From DTPU01 sp963827855 (GTDB lineage: Bacteria; Planctomycetota; Phycisphaerae; Sedimentisphaerales; Anaerobacaceae), in the NCBI GenBank assembly GCA_963827855.1, contig CAWHBY010000002.1, positions 248,001 to 312,000 of the forward strand: a stretch of 64,000 bases of DNA, given 5' to 3'. Position numbers and translations under genes: made by a program. The notes beneath the pieces were generated by a model. It worked only from the letters and a program-made list of their open reading frames with translations, was not told the origin of the DNA and searched no databases. Below, piece after piece: positions 33,973 through 43,281 of this stretch; position 1 is the stretch's first letter, and every line of letters begins with the position of its first letter.

Positions 33973-35254
33973 AATGGCCAATAGCTGTCAGTCGGGACAC
34001 TGTGCGGACGAACATCCGGCCGTCGCAGACGGCCGGGGTGGCGTGACTCTTCTGGCCCAGGGGGTTGATGGCCAATAGCTCATACTTCGGGCCAGCCTTG
34101 AGCACGACGACGTCGCCGTCGATCGTGACGCCATAGAGGTTGCCAGCCACGCAGATGGGTGAAGCATAGTACCTGCCCGCTGGCCTGGCGCTCCACACCA
34201 CCTGGCCTGTGCTGGCGACCAGGCACGAGACCGTGCCATCGTCATGGAAAGCGAACAGATGGCCGCCGTACGCCAAGGACGTCGGGACGTACGGGACCAC
34301 GCCACGATCCAATCCGTACACCTCCGCGTAGGCCAGACCTGATCCCGGATCTGCCGGCCGCACCGCGCTGAGCCGGACGCCCTTGCCGCCCTCTCCGCAG
34401 GTGGCGATGATCAGGCCGTCGCTGAGAACGGGAGAGCTCACTACTCGGTTGGGCAGGGCCTTGTCGACCTTCCACACAAGCTCCCCTGTGTCCGGCCGAA
34501 GGGCCGCGATGCCGTTGGCGTTGCTGGTGAAGACCAACTGATCCCTGCCCTGGGGATCGCGAGACACGCAGGGCGTGGAATACGAGGCGCTGGCATCCTT
34601 GGGATGCTCATAGCGCCAGCGGACCTGGCCGCTGGTACGGTCAATCGCCAGCCAGACGCTTCCAGGACGGCTGCCCGTCTTTTCATCCTGTTCGCAGGAG
34701 ACGATCACCGAATCGCCGACCACAATCGGCGACGCCCCTGCCCCGTGCCGGGCCTGCACGCCGGGCAATCTCACGGTCCAGACCTCCCTGCCCTCGTGCG
34801 TCCACGCAGTGAGGCTCGCCACGTTCGCATCGGGCCAGACCACGTACACGCAGTTCGCGTCCAGGCAAGGCGTGGCACTGGCGAGGCTGTTGAGGCTGTT
34901 CATGGGCAGGCTTCCCAGCGGCCGATCCCTACGCCAGAGCGGGCGGCCCTCCGAGGCACTGAGGCACAGCAGGATGCCCTTCGGCGGCCTGTCCTCTGCG
35001 GACGTGACAAAGACCTTGTCGTCCCAGACCACGGGCGAGGAGTGTCCGCTGCCGGGCAGGTCGACCTTCCACCGGATGTCGCCTTGCGACCACTTGACCG
35101 GGACGCCACCCGCGTCGCTGAGGCCCTGGCCGTTCGGCCCCCGAAAGCGAGGCCAGTTCTCAGCCCGGACTGAAACGGCGAGCATGAACACCAGTGCCGC
35201 TGCCGCGACGATCCAGGTGTCCCGTGTCAACGTGCAGAGGTTTCGTCTGCCCAT
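33971..35254 (-). CDS. Exported PQQ-like beta-propeller protein
   Basis: A 427-residue protein with a signal peptide (WIVAAAALVFMLAVSVRA) and a propeller of the PQQ_2/outer-membrane assembly type. Repeated blades include SSPVVWDDKVFVTSAE, ASPIVVGDSVIVSC, STPCVSRDPQGRDQLVFTS and SPICVAGNLYGVTIDGDVVVL, with LWRRD or LVWKV tryptophan-docking turns. No PQQ-ligand cysteine pair is seen, so dehydrogenase activity is not supported. The ATG at 35254 overlaps the upstream TAA by one base, showing translational coupling with the oxidoreductase. Confidence 0.85.
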   Translation of the reverse strand: MGRRNLCTLTRDTWIVAAAALVFMLAVSVRAENWPRFRGPNGQGLSDAGGVPVKWSQGDIRWKVDLPGSGHSSPVVWDDKVFVTSAEDRPPKGILLCLSASEGRPLWRRDRPLGSLPMNSLNSLASATPCLDANCVYVVWPDANVASLTAWTHEGREVWTVRLPGVQARHGAGASPIVVGDSVIVSCEQDEKTGSRPGSVWLAIDRTSGQVRWRYEHPKDASASYSTPCVSRDPQGRDQLVFTSNANGIAALRPDTGELVWKVDKALPNRVVSSPVLSDGLIIATCGEGGKGVRLSAVRPADPGSGLAYAEVYGLDRGVVPYVPTSLAYGGHLFAFHDDGTVSCLVASTGQVVWSARPAGRYYASPICVAGNLYGVTIDGDVVVLKAGPKYELLAINPLGQKSHATPAVCDGRMFVRTVSRLTAIGH

Positions 35255-36573
35255 TAGGCCTGCCCAGCAATCGGGATTACGTTCTCTTGCGGCGCCGTGA
35301 CCGTCCCTTCCTCGAAGTCCGTGGCCGCAGGGGTAAGCGTCAGAGCGTACCAGGGGCTGGCGGCATTCTGGGTCAGATCCGACCACTTGATGATCTGGCC
35401 GGTGTATGCCGAGATCCTGCCAAGGATGGCCGTCATGGTCGACTCGGCCACGTTTCGGGCCTCATTGAGAGGCTTGCCGGCCCGGATACTCTTGATGAGG
35501 TCGCGGTGCTCCTGGACATAGGGACCGCCCTTCTCCTCGAAATCGGGCACGGTGATCTGCTTGCCCAGGGGCTTGCCGTCCCCCCAGACCGAACCCTCGG
35601 TGCCCACGATATGCTCGCCGACGCGTTCGTAGCAGCCCTTCACCTGGCGACACATGCTATGCACGATCACGTCCTCGCCGTAGTCCAGATCCACGCTGAA
35701 GAAGTCATACTGGTCTCCACCCTGCCGTCTTGCCCTGCCGCCAAACCCCAGTGCCATCACGGGGGGCCTTCCGATGAACCAGTTCGCCACGTCCAGGTTA
35801 TGGACGTGCTGCTCCACAATGTGGTCGCCCGACAGGGAGCTGAAACGGTACCAGTTGCAGATCAGGTACTCCGCGTCGGTCTGGCCGTTGGCGCGGCGGG
35901 GCGGGTTGGAGCTCCCTCCACCGCACCACCAGACGCGGCCACCCCGGATCTTGCCGATCGCCCCTTGGGCAATGGCATGGGCGTTCTGGAGGTACCTGGC
36001 CTGATGGCGCCGCTGGGTGCCTGCCACGATGGCCAGGCCCTTCTGCCTCGCCATCTCTCCGGCCTCTATGATCTTGCGGGCACCCGGCGGGTCCACGGCA
36101 GCGGGCTTCTCCATGAACGCATGCTTGCCTGCCCGGATCGCCGCATCGAGGTGGACGGGGTGAAAGGCGGCGGGTGTCGCGATCAGAACAAGGTCCACGG
36201 TCGGCAGGGCCAGCAACTCCCTGTAGCCCTTGAACCCGAGGAACGTCGTGTCGCGCGTCACCTTGACCCGCTGGCCGGCGGACGGGCCCTGCTTCTCGCA
36301 CCACTGTTTGATCTTCGCCTGGCTGCTGTCGAGCCTGTTCTGAAGGGCGTCGGCCATGGCCACCAACTCGACCCCCTCGTCTGCCTCCATGCAGTTGATG
36401 GCCGCCTCCGTGCCCCGGCCACCACAACCCACCAGGCCGATTCGGATCTTGTCGGATCCGGCCGCATAGGCCCTCTCAGAAAGGCCCAGTGAAAGGGCCG
36501 ACATCGACGCCACCGCCGCTGCCGAGGTCTTCATGAAGTCCCTTCGCGAGGTGCTCTGGTCCTGATGGCTCAT
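35254..36573 (-). CDS. Gfo/Idh/MocA-family oxidoreductase with Tat signal
   Basis: A 439-residue protein. The leader has TSRRDFMKTSAAAVASMSAL. The Rossmann motif is RIGLVGCGGRGTEAAI, followed by LIATPAAFHPVHLDAAI and the EKP motif HAFMEKPAAVDP. The second domain has HIVEQHVHNLDVANWFIG. A GGAGG site lies 5 bp before the ATG. With GH3 and a sugar isomerase fragment upstream and a propeller downstream, it probably handles sugars released from plant- or algal-type polysaccharides; the substrate is not readable. Confidence 0.88.
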   Translation of the reverse strand: MSHQDQSTSRRDFMKTSAAAVASMSALSLGLSERAYAAGSDKIRIGLVGCGGRGTEAAINCMEADEGVELVAMADALQNRLDSSQAKIKQWCEKQGPSAGQRVKVTRDTTFLGFKGYRELLALPTVDLVLIATPAAFHPVHLDAAIRAGKHAFMEKPAAVDPPGARKIIEAGEMARQKGLAIVAGTQRRHQARYLQNAHAIAQGAIGKIRGGRVWWCGGGSSNPPRRANGQTDAEYLICNWYRFSSLSGDHIVEQHVHNLDVANWFIGRPPVMALGFGGRARRQGGDQYDFFSVDLDYGEDVIVHSMCRQVKGCYERVGEHIVGTEGSVWGDGKPLGKQITVPDFEEKGGPYVQEHRDLIKSIRAGKPLNEARNVAESTMTAILGRISAYTGQIIKWSDLTQNAASPWYALTLTPAATDFEEGTVTAPQENVIPIAGQA

Positions 36574-36618
36574 GGTGTCCTCCAGACAATTCCGATTCGC
36601 TTGTCCGCAGATGCTCGT

Positions 36619-36870
36619 CTACACGTCACAGGCCTTCACCGCCTGCACAAATGACTCCATGGGATCCCGCACAGGACTGTATTCGTGGGCCACATAGCCC
36701 TGGTAGCCGGTCTCCGCAATCGCCCTCATGACCGCAGGATAGGAGATCTCCTGGTTCTCGTCGAGCTCATGGCACGCCGGCACGCCGGCGGTGTGGAAGT
36801 GGCCTATATACTGGATGTTCTTGCGTATCGTAGCGATCAGGTCGCCTTCCATGATCTGCGCGTCATTCAT
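36619..36870 (-). pseudogene. C-terminal fragment of a hydroxypyruvate isomerase-like (TIM-barrel) protein
   Basis: The 83 codons match the last third of Hyi-type sugar isomerases: QIMEGDLIATIRKNIQYIGHFH, a metal-site HTAGVPACHELD and ETGYQGYVAHEYSP. Full-length relatives have about 260-300 residues, so the first two thirds of the barrel are missing. Yet an ATG preceded by AAGGAAGG fits this frame exactly, so an internal deletion may have fused the original start to the C-terminal part. A short stable product is possible, but the barrel cannot fold. It lies 24 bp downstream of the GH3 stop. Confidence 0.75.
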
Positions 36871-36893
36871 CTGACCTTCCTTTCTGGAGCCGA

Positions 36894-39227
36894 CTACTGC
36901 GTCAGCTCAAACTCACCCCTAGGTCCTTCAGCGGAATTGGGGCCAATCCACACGTGGAAGCGACCTGGCTCCGGCCTGAACTCCATCCGGTCATTCCAGA
37001 ACGCCAGATCGTCGGCCTTGAGCGTGAACTCCACGGTCTGGGCCTGGCCGGGGTTGAGCGTCACACGCCTGAATCCCTTGAGCTCCTTGACCGGCCGGGT
37101 GACACTGGCGAACAGGTCGCGAACGTAGAGCTGGACGACCTCGTCGGCCTGCCGCGTGCCGGTGTTGGTGACTGTGCCCCGGACGGTCAATGTGTCCTTG
37201 GGACCGATCCTCGGGCTGGGCAAGGTCAGATCCGTGTACTTGACCCGAGCATAGGAGAGCCCGTATCCAAATGGATACTCGGGCGTGAAGTCCACGTCGA
37301 GGTACTTGGAATCGAATCCCTTTGGATCGAGTGGGGTGCCCGTGGGAATCCCAAGCGACTTCTCTGAGGGAGGACGCCCCGTGTTCTTGTGGGCGTAGTA
37401 GATCGGAACCTGGCCTACCGTGCGAGGGAAGGAGACGGAGAGCCTGCCCGAGGGTGAGACCTTGCCGAACAGGACGTCGGCCACGGCCGGGCCTCCGGCA
37501 GTGCCTGGATGCCAAGCATAGAGGACGGCTCGTACCTTTGGCGTGACAGCGGAGAACGTCAGGGGCCGGCCAGCCATGATGACCAGGACCACGGGCTTGC
37601 CCGTCTTGGCGACCGCCTGCACGAGGTCCTCCTGCGCGCCGGGCAGGCCGAGAAACGCACGGCTCCTGGCCTCGCCGCTGAGGGCCGCCTCCTCGCCGAC
37701 GAAGAGGATCGCGGCATCGGCACTGCTCGCCGCTGCGGTCGCCTCGGCAAAGCCGGCGGTGTCCAGATCCCGGCTGGACTTGAGACCCGCGGCGTACGCC
37801 ACCTTCTGCTCTCCCAGCAACCGCCGGATCGCAGCCAACGGCGTCACCACGTCCTCTCGCCGCCCGTCCATGGTCCAGCAACCCATCTGGTCCACAGGAC
37901 TGTCGGCCAGCGGCCCGATCACCGCAATCCTAACTGCGGACTCGGACAGCGGAAGCACGTCCTGCTCGTTCTTGAGAAGCACCAGGCTCTGGGTAGCGAG
38001 CTGCTTGGCCACGGCAAAGTGCTCCGGGGTCATCAGCACCTTCTCCTGGGCGGGCTCGGTCATCGGCCGCTCGAACAGCCCCTTGCGGAACTTGATCCGC
38101 AGGATGGCTCGAACCGCATTGTCGACCACCGCGGCGGGAACCTCGCCCTTCTTGACCAGGTCCGCCAGGTAAGATCGGTAGCATTCGCTGACCATCTCCA
38201 TGTCCACGCCGGCCAGGGCCGACCTCTTCGCCACTTCGACGCGGTCTGCGCAGAAGCCGTGGTTGATCATCTCCTGCGTGCTCTCCCAGTCGCTGACCAC
38301 GAATCCATCGAACCCCCATTCCCTGCGGAGGACCTGCCTGAGTGTGAAGGCGTTGGCCGATGCAGGCACTCCGTTGATCTCATTGAACGAGCTCATGAAC
38401 GTGGCGGCCCCTGCGCCCGCTGCCGCGTGAAAGCTGGGCAGGTACACGTCACGGAGCTGTCGCTCCGGAATCCAGGTGGTGTTGTAGTCACGCCCACCCT
38501 CGGCCGCGCCATACCCCACGTAGTGCTTTGCGCAAGCTGCAATAGAGCCCACGTCGTTCAACGATTTGCCCTGGAAGCCCTTGACCATGGCTGCAGCAAA
38601 CGCGGAGGTCAGAAACGGATCTTCGCCGCAGCCTTCAGCAATGCGGCCCCAACGGGGGTCGCGAGCGATGTCCACCATGGGTGCGAAGGTCCAGTCCACA
38701 CCCTCAGAGTACGCCTCTTCACCAGCGACCCGAGCGGCCTTCTCGACCAGGTCTGGATTCCATGAGCAGGACTGCCCAAGGGGGATCGGAAGCACGGTTC
38801 TGTACCCATGGATAACGTCCCTGCCGAAGACCAGCGGAATGCCCAACCGGCTCTCCTTCACCGCGATCCGCTGAAGGTCGTTGCGGGTCTTGAGGCCACT
38901 GACGTTCAGGAATGAGCCGATCTGCCCTTTCTTGAGCCGCTCTCTCACATCAGCCGAGATCTGTTCGCCACCCCCGTAGCTCAACTGGCACATCTGCCCG
39001 ATCTTCTCTTCCAAGGTCATCTTGGCAAGCAGATCGTCGATCCGCTTCTCAAGCTGAGGATCGCTTCCGCGCGGGGCAACTGACTCGAGATCCTTCGTCC
39101 TTCCTGCAGAGGAGGCCGCACTGGCGCCGTCCGGCACGGCTGCACCGAGGACCAGCCCCTGCCCGAACAGGCCAGAACCCAACACGATCACTCCGAGGCC
39201 ACATCCAGCCAAGATCATTCGCTTCAT
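36894..39227 (-). CDS. Glycoside hydrolase family 3 beta-glucosidase
   Basis: A 777-residue exported enzyme. Signal peptide MKRMILAGCGLGVIVLGSG; N-terminal GH3 barrel with MTLEEKIGQMCQLS, GRDVIHGYRT and the nucleophile motif GFVVSDWES; middle GH3_C domain (LLKNEQDVLPLSESAVRIAVIGPLADS); and a C-terminal fibronectin-III-like domain (FGYGLSYARVKYTDL, QLYVRDLFASVTRPVKELKGF). It should release glucose or xylose from oligosaccharides. The ATG at 39227 is chosen for its GGAAGGAAG site; the frame runs upstream through tRNA-like DNA by chance. First gene of the second carbohydrate operon. Confidence 0.92.
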   Translation of the reverse strand: MKRMILAGCGLGVIVLGSGLFGQGLVLGAAVPDGASAASSAGRTKDLESVAPRGSDPQLEKRIDDLLAKMTLEEKIGQMCQLSYGGGEQISADVRERLKKGQIGSFLNVSGLKTRNDLQRIAVKESRLGIPLVFGRDVIHGYRTVLPIPLGQSCSWNPDLVEKAARVAGEEAYSEGVDWTFAPMVDIARDPRWGRIAEGCGEDPFLTSAFAAAMVKGFQGKSLNDVGSIAACAKHYVGYGAAEGGRDYNTTWIPERQLRDVYLPSFHAAAGAGAATFMSSFNEINGVPASANAFTLRQVLRREWGFDGFVVSDWESTQEMINHGFCADRVEVAKRSALAGVDMEMVSECYRSYLADLVKKGEVPAAVVDNAVRAILRIKFRKGLFERPMTEPAQEKVLMTPEHFAVAKQLATQSLVLLKNEQDVLPLSESAVRIAVIGPLADSPVDQMGCWTMDGRREDVVTPLAAIRRLLGEQKVAYAAGLKSSRDLDTAGFAEATAAASSADAAILFVGEEAALSGEARSRAFLGLPGAQEDLVQAVAKTGKPVVLVIMAGRPLTFSAVTPKVRAVLYAWHPGTAGGPAVADVLFGKVSPSGRLSVSFPRTVGQVPIYYAHKNTGRPPSEKSLGIPTGTPLDPKGFDSKYLDVDFTPEYPFGYGLSYARVKYTDLTLPSPRIGPKDTLTVRGTVTNTGTRQADEVVQLYVRDLFASVTRPVKELKGFRRVTLNPGQAQTVEFTLKADDLAFWNDRMEFRPEPGRFHVWIGPNSAEGPRGEFELTQ

Positions 39228-39286
39228 CTGACTTCTTCCTTCCAGTGCTGACTCATGGTATCGCTGACACCCCAATTGGGGGCCGT

Positions 39287-39415
39287 TGTGTTGTGCTACT
39301 CTGCTCCGTTGTTCGCGGAGCCCACCGGAGCAGGAGGGATTCGCCCCTCCGGGTCCGGGGGTTTGCGGTGCTGCGCACATCGCAAACCCTTCGAATCCCA
39401 CGCGCAACACAAGCA
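39287..39415 (-). repeat. Partial duplication of the tRNA-Ser 3' end
   Basis: GGAGCAGGAGGGATTCG at 39329-39345 repeats the acceptor and T-arm of the intact tRNA next door, and the flank CTCTGCTCCGTTGTTC occurs in front of both. The rest is scrambled: no anticodon arm is present. It looks like a decayed tandem tRNA copy or the trace of an integration at the tRNA 3' end. Confidence 0.6.
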
Positions 39416-39443
39416 GTTGTGTTGCTCTGCTCCGTTGTTCCAA

Positions 39444-39528
39444 CGGAGCAGGAGGGATTCGAACCCCCGGTGCCTTTCGACACAACGGTTTTCAAGACCG
39501 TCGCCTTAAGCCGCTCGGCCACTGCTCC
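39444..39528 (-). tRNA. tRNA-Ser (anticodon UGA)
   Basis: Read on the minus strand, GGAGCAG pairs with CTGCTCC, the D-arm is GCCGAGCGGCTTAAGGC, the anticodon arm is ACGGTCTTGAAAACCGT with TGA, and the extra arm GTGTCGAAAGGCAC is long, as in class II tRNAs. The T-loop is GGTTCGAATCC. The 3' CCA is not encoded. About 85 nt. Confidence 0.93.
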
Positions 39529-39627
39529 GAAACTGACAGGCAGCCGGCTTGCCTTGCCGGCCTGCCAGGAAGACCCCCAGATTGTAGCCAACGCCTGCAC
39601 TCTGGCAAGGTCAAAAGCACAGGAGGG

Positions 39628-40226
39628 CAGGGCGAACGCAAAGTCGGCCTGGCTCAAAGAGACGTGGGTTCTGCGTCATCCGCCGCAGGCGGACAGACCG
39701 ATGCAGTCGCGGGCGTGACTGGCTGGGAAGCGTTCTTGGTTTTTGCCGCGAACCCCGCTAACTCCGCGAACGCTGGCGCGGGGGCGTGGGTGTTTGCCAT
39801 ACTCATAGCTCCGCCGCCTGATCCACGGCTACGCCGTGCCTTGGGACTGCGTCCCAAGGGCGGCCTCCGGAATGGGCCGCTTTTCCAGGCAAGCCTGGAA
39901 CGCGTCCCCTTCCTCGGCCTCGATCCTGCGGCTCAACCTGCAGTGGAGCTGCCTTCTCCATAGTCTCAAAAGAGGATAACACGCCGGGACCTCCGCACAC
40001 AGACTGAGCCGTACGCATGCGAGCGAGCTGCTCTACGCGGGGCAAGCTCGCTTGCCCAAGCGGAGAGCAGCGAAGATCGCCCGGAAGGCAAGGCCTTCCG
40101 GTAGACGCGAAGCGTCGCGTACTGCGATGCCACGGCTAGGTCCAACCTGCCGAAGCGGCGACAGCCGTTCGCGGAGTTCGCGGGGTTAGCGGCCAAAACC
40201 TCCTTCTGTTCTCCTGGCCAACGCGA
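39628..40226 (+). repeat. MSR copy 8, long form
   Basis: Includes the outer left end CAGGGCGAACGCAAAGTCGG and a CATCCGCCGCAGGCGGACAG block before the left arm. Hairpin 2 is TTGGGAC/GTCCCAA (39841-39857) in place of the GGCGAC/GTCGCC form. The outer right end is missing; instead a GGCCGCGAAGCGGTC hairpin and GATACTACCTGACTAC follow, text also seen near 16940. Confidence 0.8.
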
Positions 40227-40258
40227 CCACAGGCCGCGAAGCGGTCGATACTACCTGA

Positions 40259-41668
40259 CTACGCTTCGTCCGTCAGCTCTGGCGCAGTGATGGAACGGGG
40301 CATACTCTCTACGGGCTGCACAAACGGGACCTCGACTTCTGAACCCGCACCCAGGTCTCTGAACCGTCGGGCCGCAGGAAGAACCCTGGCCTCGATCGAG
40401 GCAACCGTCTCGTTGTAGGCGATGTTGGCCTTTTCGAGCCCCCGCCCGACGTTGGCCAGGTGCTCCGCCATGGTCCTCATCCGCTCATACAACTGCCTGC
40501 CCAGGTCGCTGATCACCTGGGCGTTCTTCGCGATCTGCTCCTGGCGCCAACCATAGGCGACCGCCCGCAGCAGCGCAATCAGCGTGGTCGGCGTGGCAAG
40601 GATCACGCGGCGTTCCAGGGCATCCTCCAGGAGACTGCGATCCGCATCGACCGCCGCTGCAAAGAAGGACTCGCCCGGGATGAACATGATGACAAACTCG
40701 GGGGCCTTCTCGAACTGCAGCCAGTAGCTCTTGTTGGCCAGGCTGGTCATGTGTGCGCGGATATGTGCGGCATGACGGCCCAGGGCCCCCTTTCGCTGGT
40801 CCTCGGAGTCCGCACTCATCGCCTGCTGATAGGCGTCAAAGGTCGCCTTCGCATCCACGACGATGTCCCGATCTCCGGGCAGATGCACCACCATATCCGG
40901 CCGGAGCCGGCCGCTCTCCGTCGTGACCGAGACCTCCCTGGTGAAGTCACAGTGCTCTGACATGCCCGACAGCTCCACGACCCGCTCTAAGGCGATCTGG
41001 CCCCATGAGCCCACGATCTTGGGCGATCGCAAGGCGGTCACCAGGTTGCCGGTCTCCTTCTGGAGTTGCTGCTGGGTGGAGGAGAGGGTCTTGACCTGTT
41101 CCATGAGCCCTGCATAGGCCTCCTGCCTGTGCTTCTCCAGACCGCGAACGTGCTCCTCGAACTGCCTGACAGAGTCTGCCAGGGGCTTGACCAAGCCCTG
41201 GATGGCCTCATGTCGCTTGCCCAGATCGCCCTTGGCCTCGACCATGAGCTTCTCAAAGGTCTCCTTGGCCAGCTTCAGGAAGGCGGTAGTGCTGGCATCG
41301 AGCGTATCGCCGGCCACAGCCTTGAAGGTGTCCGTGAGCTTGGCCTTGGCGTCGTCCAGGAGCTTCTTCTCTTCCTGCAGCCGCTGCAATGTCTCCGCGA
41401 GCTGGGTCTCGGCCTTGATGCGGGCCCCCTGCTCGGCCTCGATCCTGGACCTGAGCTTCTCTGCCTCCTCACAGGCCCTTTGGCCCTGGGCCCGAAGCTC
41501 GGCGATCGAGGCCTCGGCCGCCTGGACCCGGCCCTCGGCCGTAGCGGCCCTGCGATCCGCCTCCCTCTGCAGGGCCGCAAAGCGACCTCTGAGGATAAGC
41601 GACACCACAAACCAGGCAATTCCGCCCCCAACCAGAACGCCCGTGATTCCATACATAAGATCCGTCAT
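40259..41668 (-). CDS. rmuC: RmuC-family DNA recombination protein
   Basis: A 469-residue protein with one N-terminal membrane helix (VLVGGGIAWFVVSLIL), a long coiled coil (about 30-200) and the RmuC nuclease-like domain: LRSPKIVGSWGQIALERVVELSGM, VDAKATFDAYQQAM and VIMFIPGESFFAAAV. RmuC limits inversions at short repeats in E. coli and has a PD-(D/E)XK-like core. Its presence in a window rich in inverted repeats is worth noting but no link is shown. A GGAGAG site lies 6 bp before the ATG. Monocistronic between two MSR copies. Confidence 0.93.
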   Translation of the reverse strand: MTDLMYGITGVLVGGGIAWFVVSLILRGRFAALQREADRRAATAEGRVQAAEASIAELRAQGQRACEEAEKLRSRIEAEQGARIKAETQLAETLQRLQEEKKLLDDAKAKLTDTFKAVAGDTLDASTTAFLKLAKETFEKLMVEAKGDLGKRHEAIQGLVKPLADSVRQFEEHVRGLEKHRQEAYAGLMEQVKTLSSTQQQLQKETGNLVTALRSPKIVGSWGQIALERVVELSGMSEHCDFTREVSVTTESGRLRPDMVVHLPGDRDIVVDAKATFDAYQQAMSADSEDQRKGALGRHAAHIRAHMTSLANKSYWLQFEKAPEFVIMFIPGESFFAAAVDADRSLLEDALERRVILATPTTLIALLRAVAYGWRQEQIAKNAQVISDLGRQLYERMRTMAEHLANVGRGLEKANIAYNETVASIEARVLPAARRFRDLGAGSEVEVPFVQPVESMPRSITAPELTDEA

Positions 41669-41738
41669 AGCGACTCTCCGGTCACTCGCCAGTATAGGAG
41701 GCCCGGCCAGAAACGGAAAGGGCTATTCCTAGTTGGCA

Positions 41739-42423
41739 CGGGGCGAACGCGAAGTTGGCCTTGCTCACAGAGACGTAGGGTCTCTGTCATCCGCCGCAGG
41801 CGGACAGACCGATGCAGTCGCGGGCGTGAATGGCTGGGAAGCGTCTTTGGTTTCTTGCCGCGAATAACGCTAATGCACGCGAATGCTGGCGCGGGGGCGT
41901 GGGTGTTGACGTATTCGTGACTCCGCCGCCCGATCCACGGCTTCGCCGTGCCTTGGCGACCGTGTCGCCAAGGGCGGCCTTCGCAGCGGGCTGCTTGTCC
42001 GAGCAAGCTCGGACCGCATCCCACTACTCGGCCTTGATCTGGCGGCTTAGGCTGTGGGCGATACTTCCCTTCCACAGAAGAAGCTCCTCTTGGGACTTTC
42101 GTCAGGGGACTGAGCCGTACGCTTGCGAGCAAGCAGGACTCCATGGAGCGAGTTGGCTCGCAGAATGGAGGCCGGCGAAGATCGCCCGGTACGCCACGGC
42201 GTACCGGTAGACGCGAAGCGTCGCGTATGGCGACCCTCCGAATGAGCCCAACCTGTCGAGGCGGCGGCAGCCATTCGCGTGCATTAGCGTTATTCGCGGC
42301 AAGAAGCTCCTTCGGTTCTCCCGGCCAACGCAACAACAGTCCGGCACCACGACAAAGGGCATCTGCGGCCAGGAACCTGTTTTCATCCTCACGATGTACA
42401 GGAGGGACTTTGCGATTGCCCTG
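41739..42423 (+). repeat. MSR copy 9, complete long form
   Basis: The closing arms 41857-41885 and 42272-42300 are perfectly complementary over 29 bases (GCCGCGAATAACGCTAATGC... form). Hairpin 3 is TCCGAGC/GCTCGGA (41998-42013), a third version. Outer ends are CGGGGCGAACGCG and GCGATTGCCCTGG; TGGCA flanks both sides. It ends directly upstream of the metal operon promoter. Confidence 0.88.
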
Positions 42424-42432
42424 GCATAAATA

Positions 42433-42471
42433 TGCAACTATGTTGCAATTCCTGAGACGAGGCGGTATACT
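42433..42471 (+). promoter_or_regulatory. Promoter with overlapping palindromic operator of the metal-uptake operon
   Basis: TTGCAA (42443-42448) and TATACT (42466-42471) are spaced by exactly 17 bases. The inverted repeat TGCAAC-TAT-GTTGCA (42433-42447) overlaps the -35 box. Binding of a repressor there would block RNA polymerase; the Fur-family protein encoded second in the operon is the obvious candidate. The start codon is 40 bp downstream. Confidence 0.75.
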
Positions 42472-42510
42472 GTCTCGTTCAGTCTACAGAATGATGTGTT
42501 GGAGTCTGAC

Positions 42511-43281
42511 ATGAAAGCAAAAGGTCGTCTGGGGCGAGTCTTTGAGGAGCTGGCGCATCACGCGCCCTTCACCCTGTTCGGCGCCCTGGTCGGGATAGGG
42601 TGCATGTTCCTGTTCTGGAACGTGCCTGCAGGCGCCAAGCACTCCCTGTTCCTGGTCTTCCACCCCCTTCACGTGGTCCTGTCCGCGATCGTGACGACCT
42701 CCCTATACAAGCTGCGGCAAGGGACCAAGAGCATCCTGGCGGTCGTGCTCGTCGGCTATCTGGGCTCGATCGGAACCGCCACACTGAGTGACTGTGTGCT
42801 GCCCTTCTTCGGCGAAGAGATCCTGGGCGTGGCAGTGCCTACCGAGGGCCGGGTCCACAGCACGGAGGGCGCCCACGCCACAGAGTCCCCTGCCGCAGGT
42901 ACACAGGTCGATTCCCACCAGGACGACCATGCCTCCGGCAAGCCCGACATCCATTTGGGCTTCATCGAGGATTGGTATGTCGTGAACCCTGCCGCGTTTC
43001 TGGGGATCCTCCTGGCGTACTTCGTGCCACACACGAAGCTGCCCCATGCGGCCCACATCCTGATCAGTACGTGGGCCTCCGCTGCCCACATGTTGATGAA
43101 CACCCAGGCAGCGATGTCCCCCACGCTCCTGCTGGGGATGCTGATCGTCCTGTTCATCGCGGTGTGGCTGCCCTGCTGCTTCAGCGACATCGTCTTTCCC
43201 ATGCTCTTTGTCAAGGGAGGCTCGGCTGAGCACACATGCCTGAGCTGCGGCCACGACCACGATCAGGGGGGACACGCATGA
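42511..43281 (+). CDS. Predicted metal-related integral membrane protein
   Basis: A 256-residue protein with about six membrane helices (FTLFGALVGIGCMFLFW, SLFLVFHPLHVVLSAIV, ILAVVLVGYLGSIG, PAAFLGILLAYFVP, LLLGMLIVLFIAVWLPCCF). A hydrophilic loop at about 110-150 is rich in His and Asp (HSTEGAHATESP, DSHQDDHASGKPDIH), and the C-terminus ends CLSCGHDHDQGGHA. Histidines also lie within helices (HPLHVV, PHTKLPHAAHI). I do not recognise the family by name. First gene of an operon with a Fur-family regulator and Znu-type genes, so zinc or a similar metal is likely. The ATG at 42511 follows GGAG; its end overlaps the regulator gene. Confidence 0.65.
   Translation: MKAKGRLGRVFEELAHHAPFTLFGALVGIGCMFLFWNVPAGAKHSLFLVFHPLHVVLSAIVTTSLYKLRQGTKSILAVVLVGYLGSIGTATLSDCVLPFFGEEILGVAVPTEGRVHSTEGAHATESPAAGTQVDSHQDDHASGKPDIHLGFIEDWYVVNPAAFLGILLAYFVPHTKLPHAAHILISTWASAAHMLMNTQAAMSPTLLLGMLIVLFIAVWLPCCFSDIVFPMLFVKGGSAEHTCLSCGHDHDQGGHA

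Noticed and set aside
39253..39657. Frames over tRNA-Ser with a GGSNPSCSV-type translation
   Set aside because: These are well-known artefacts of translating tRNA T-arms and appear beside many tRNA genes.
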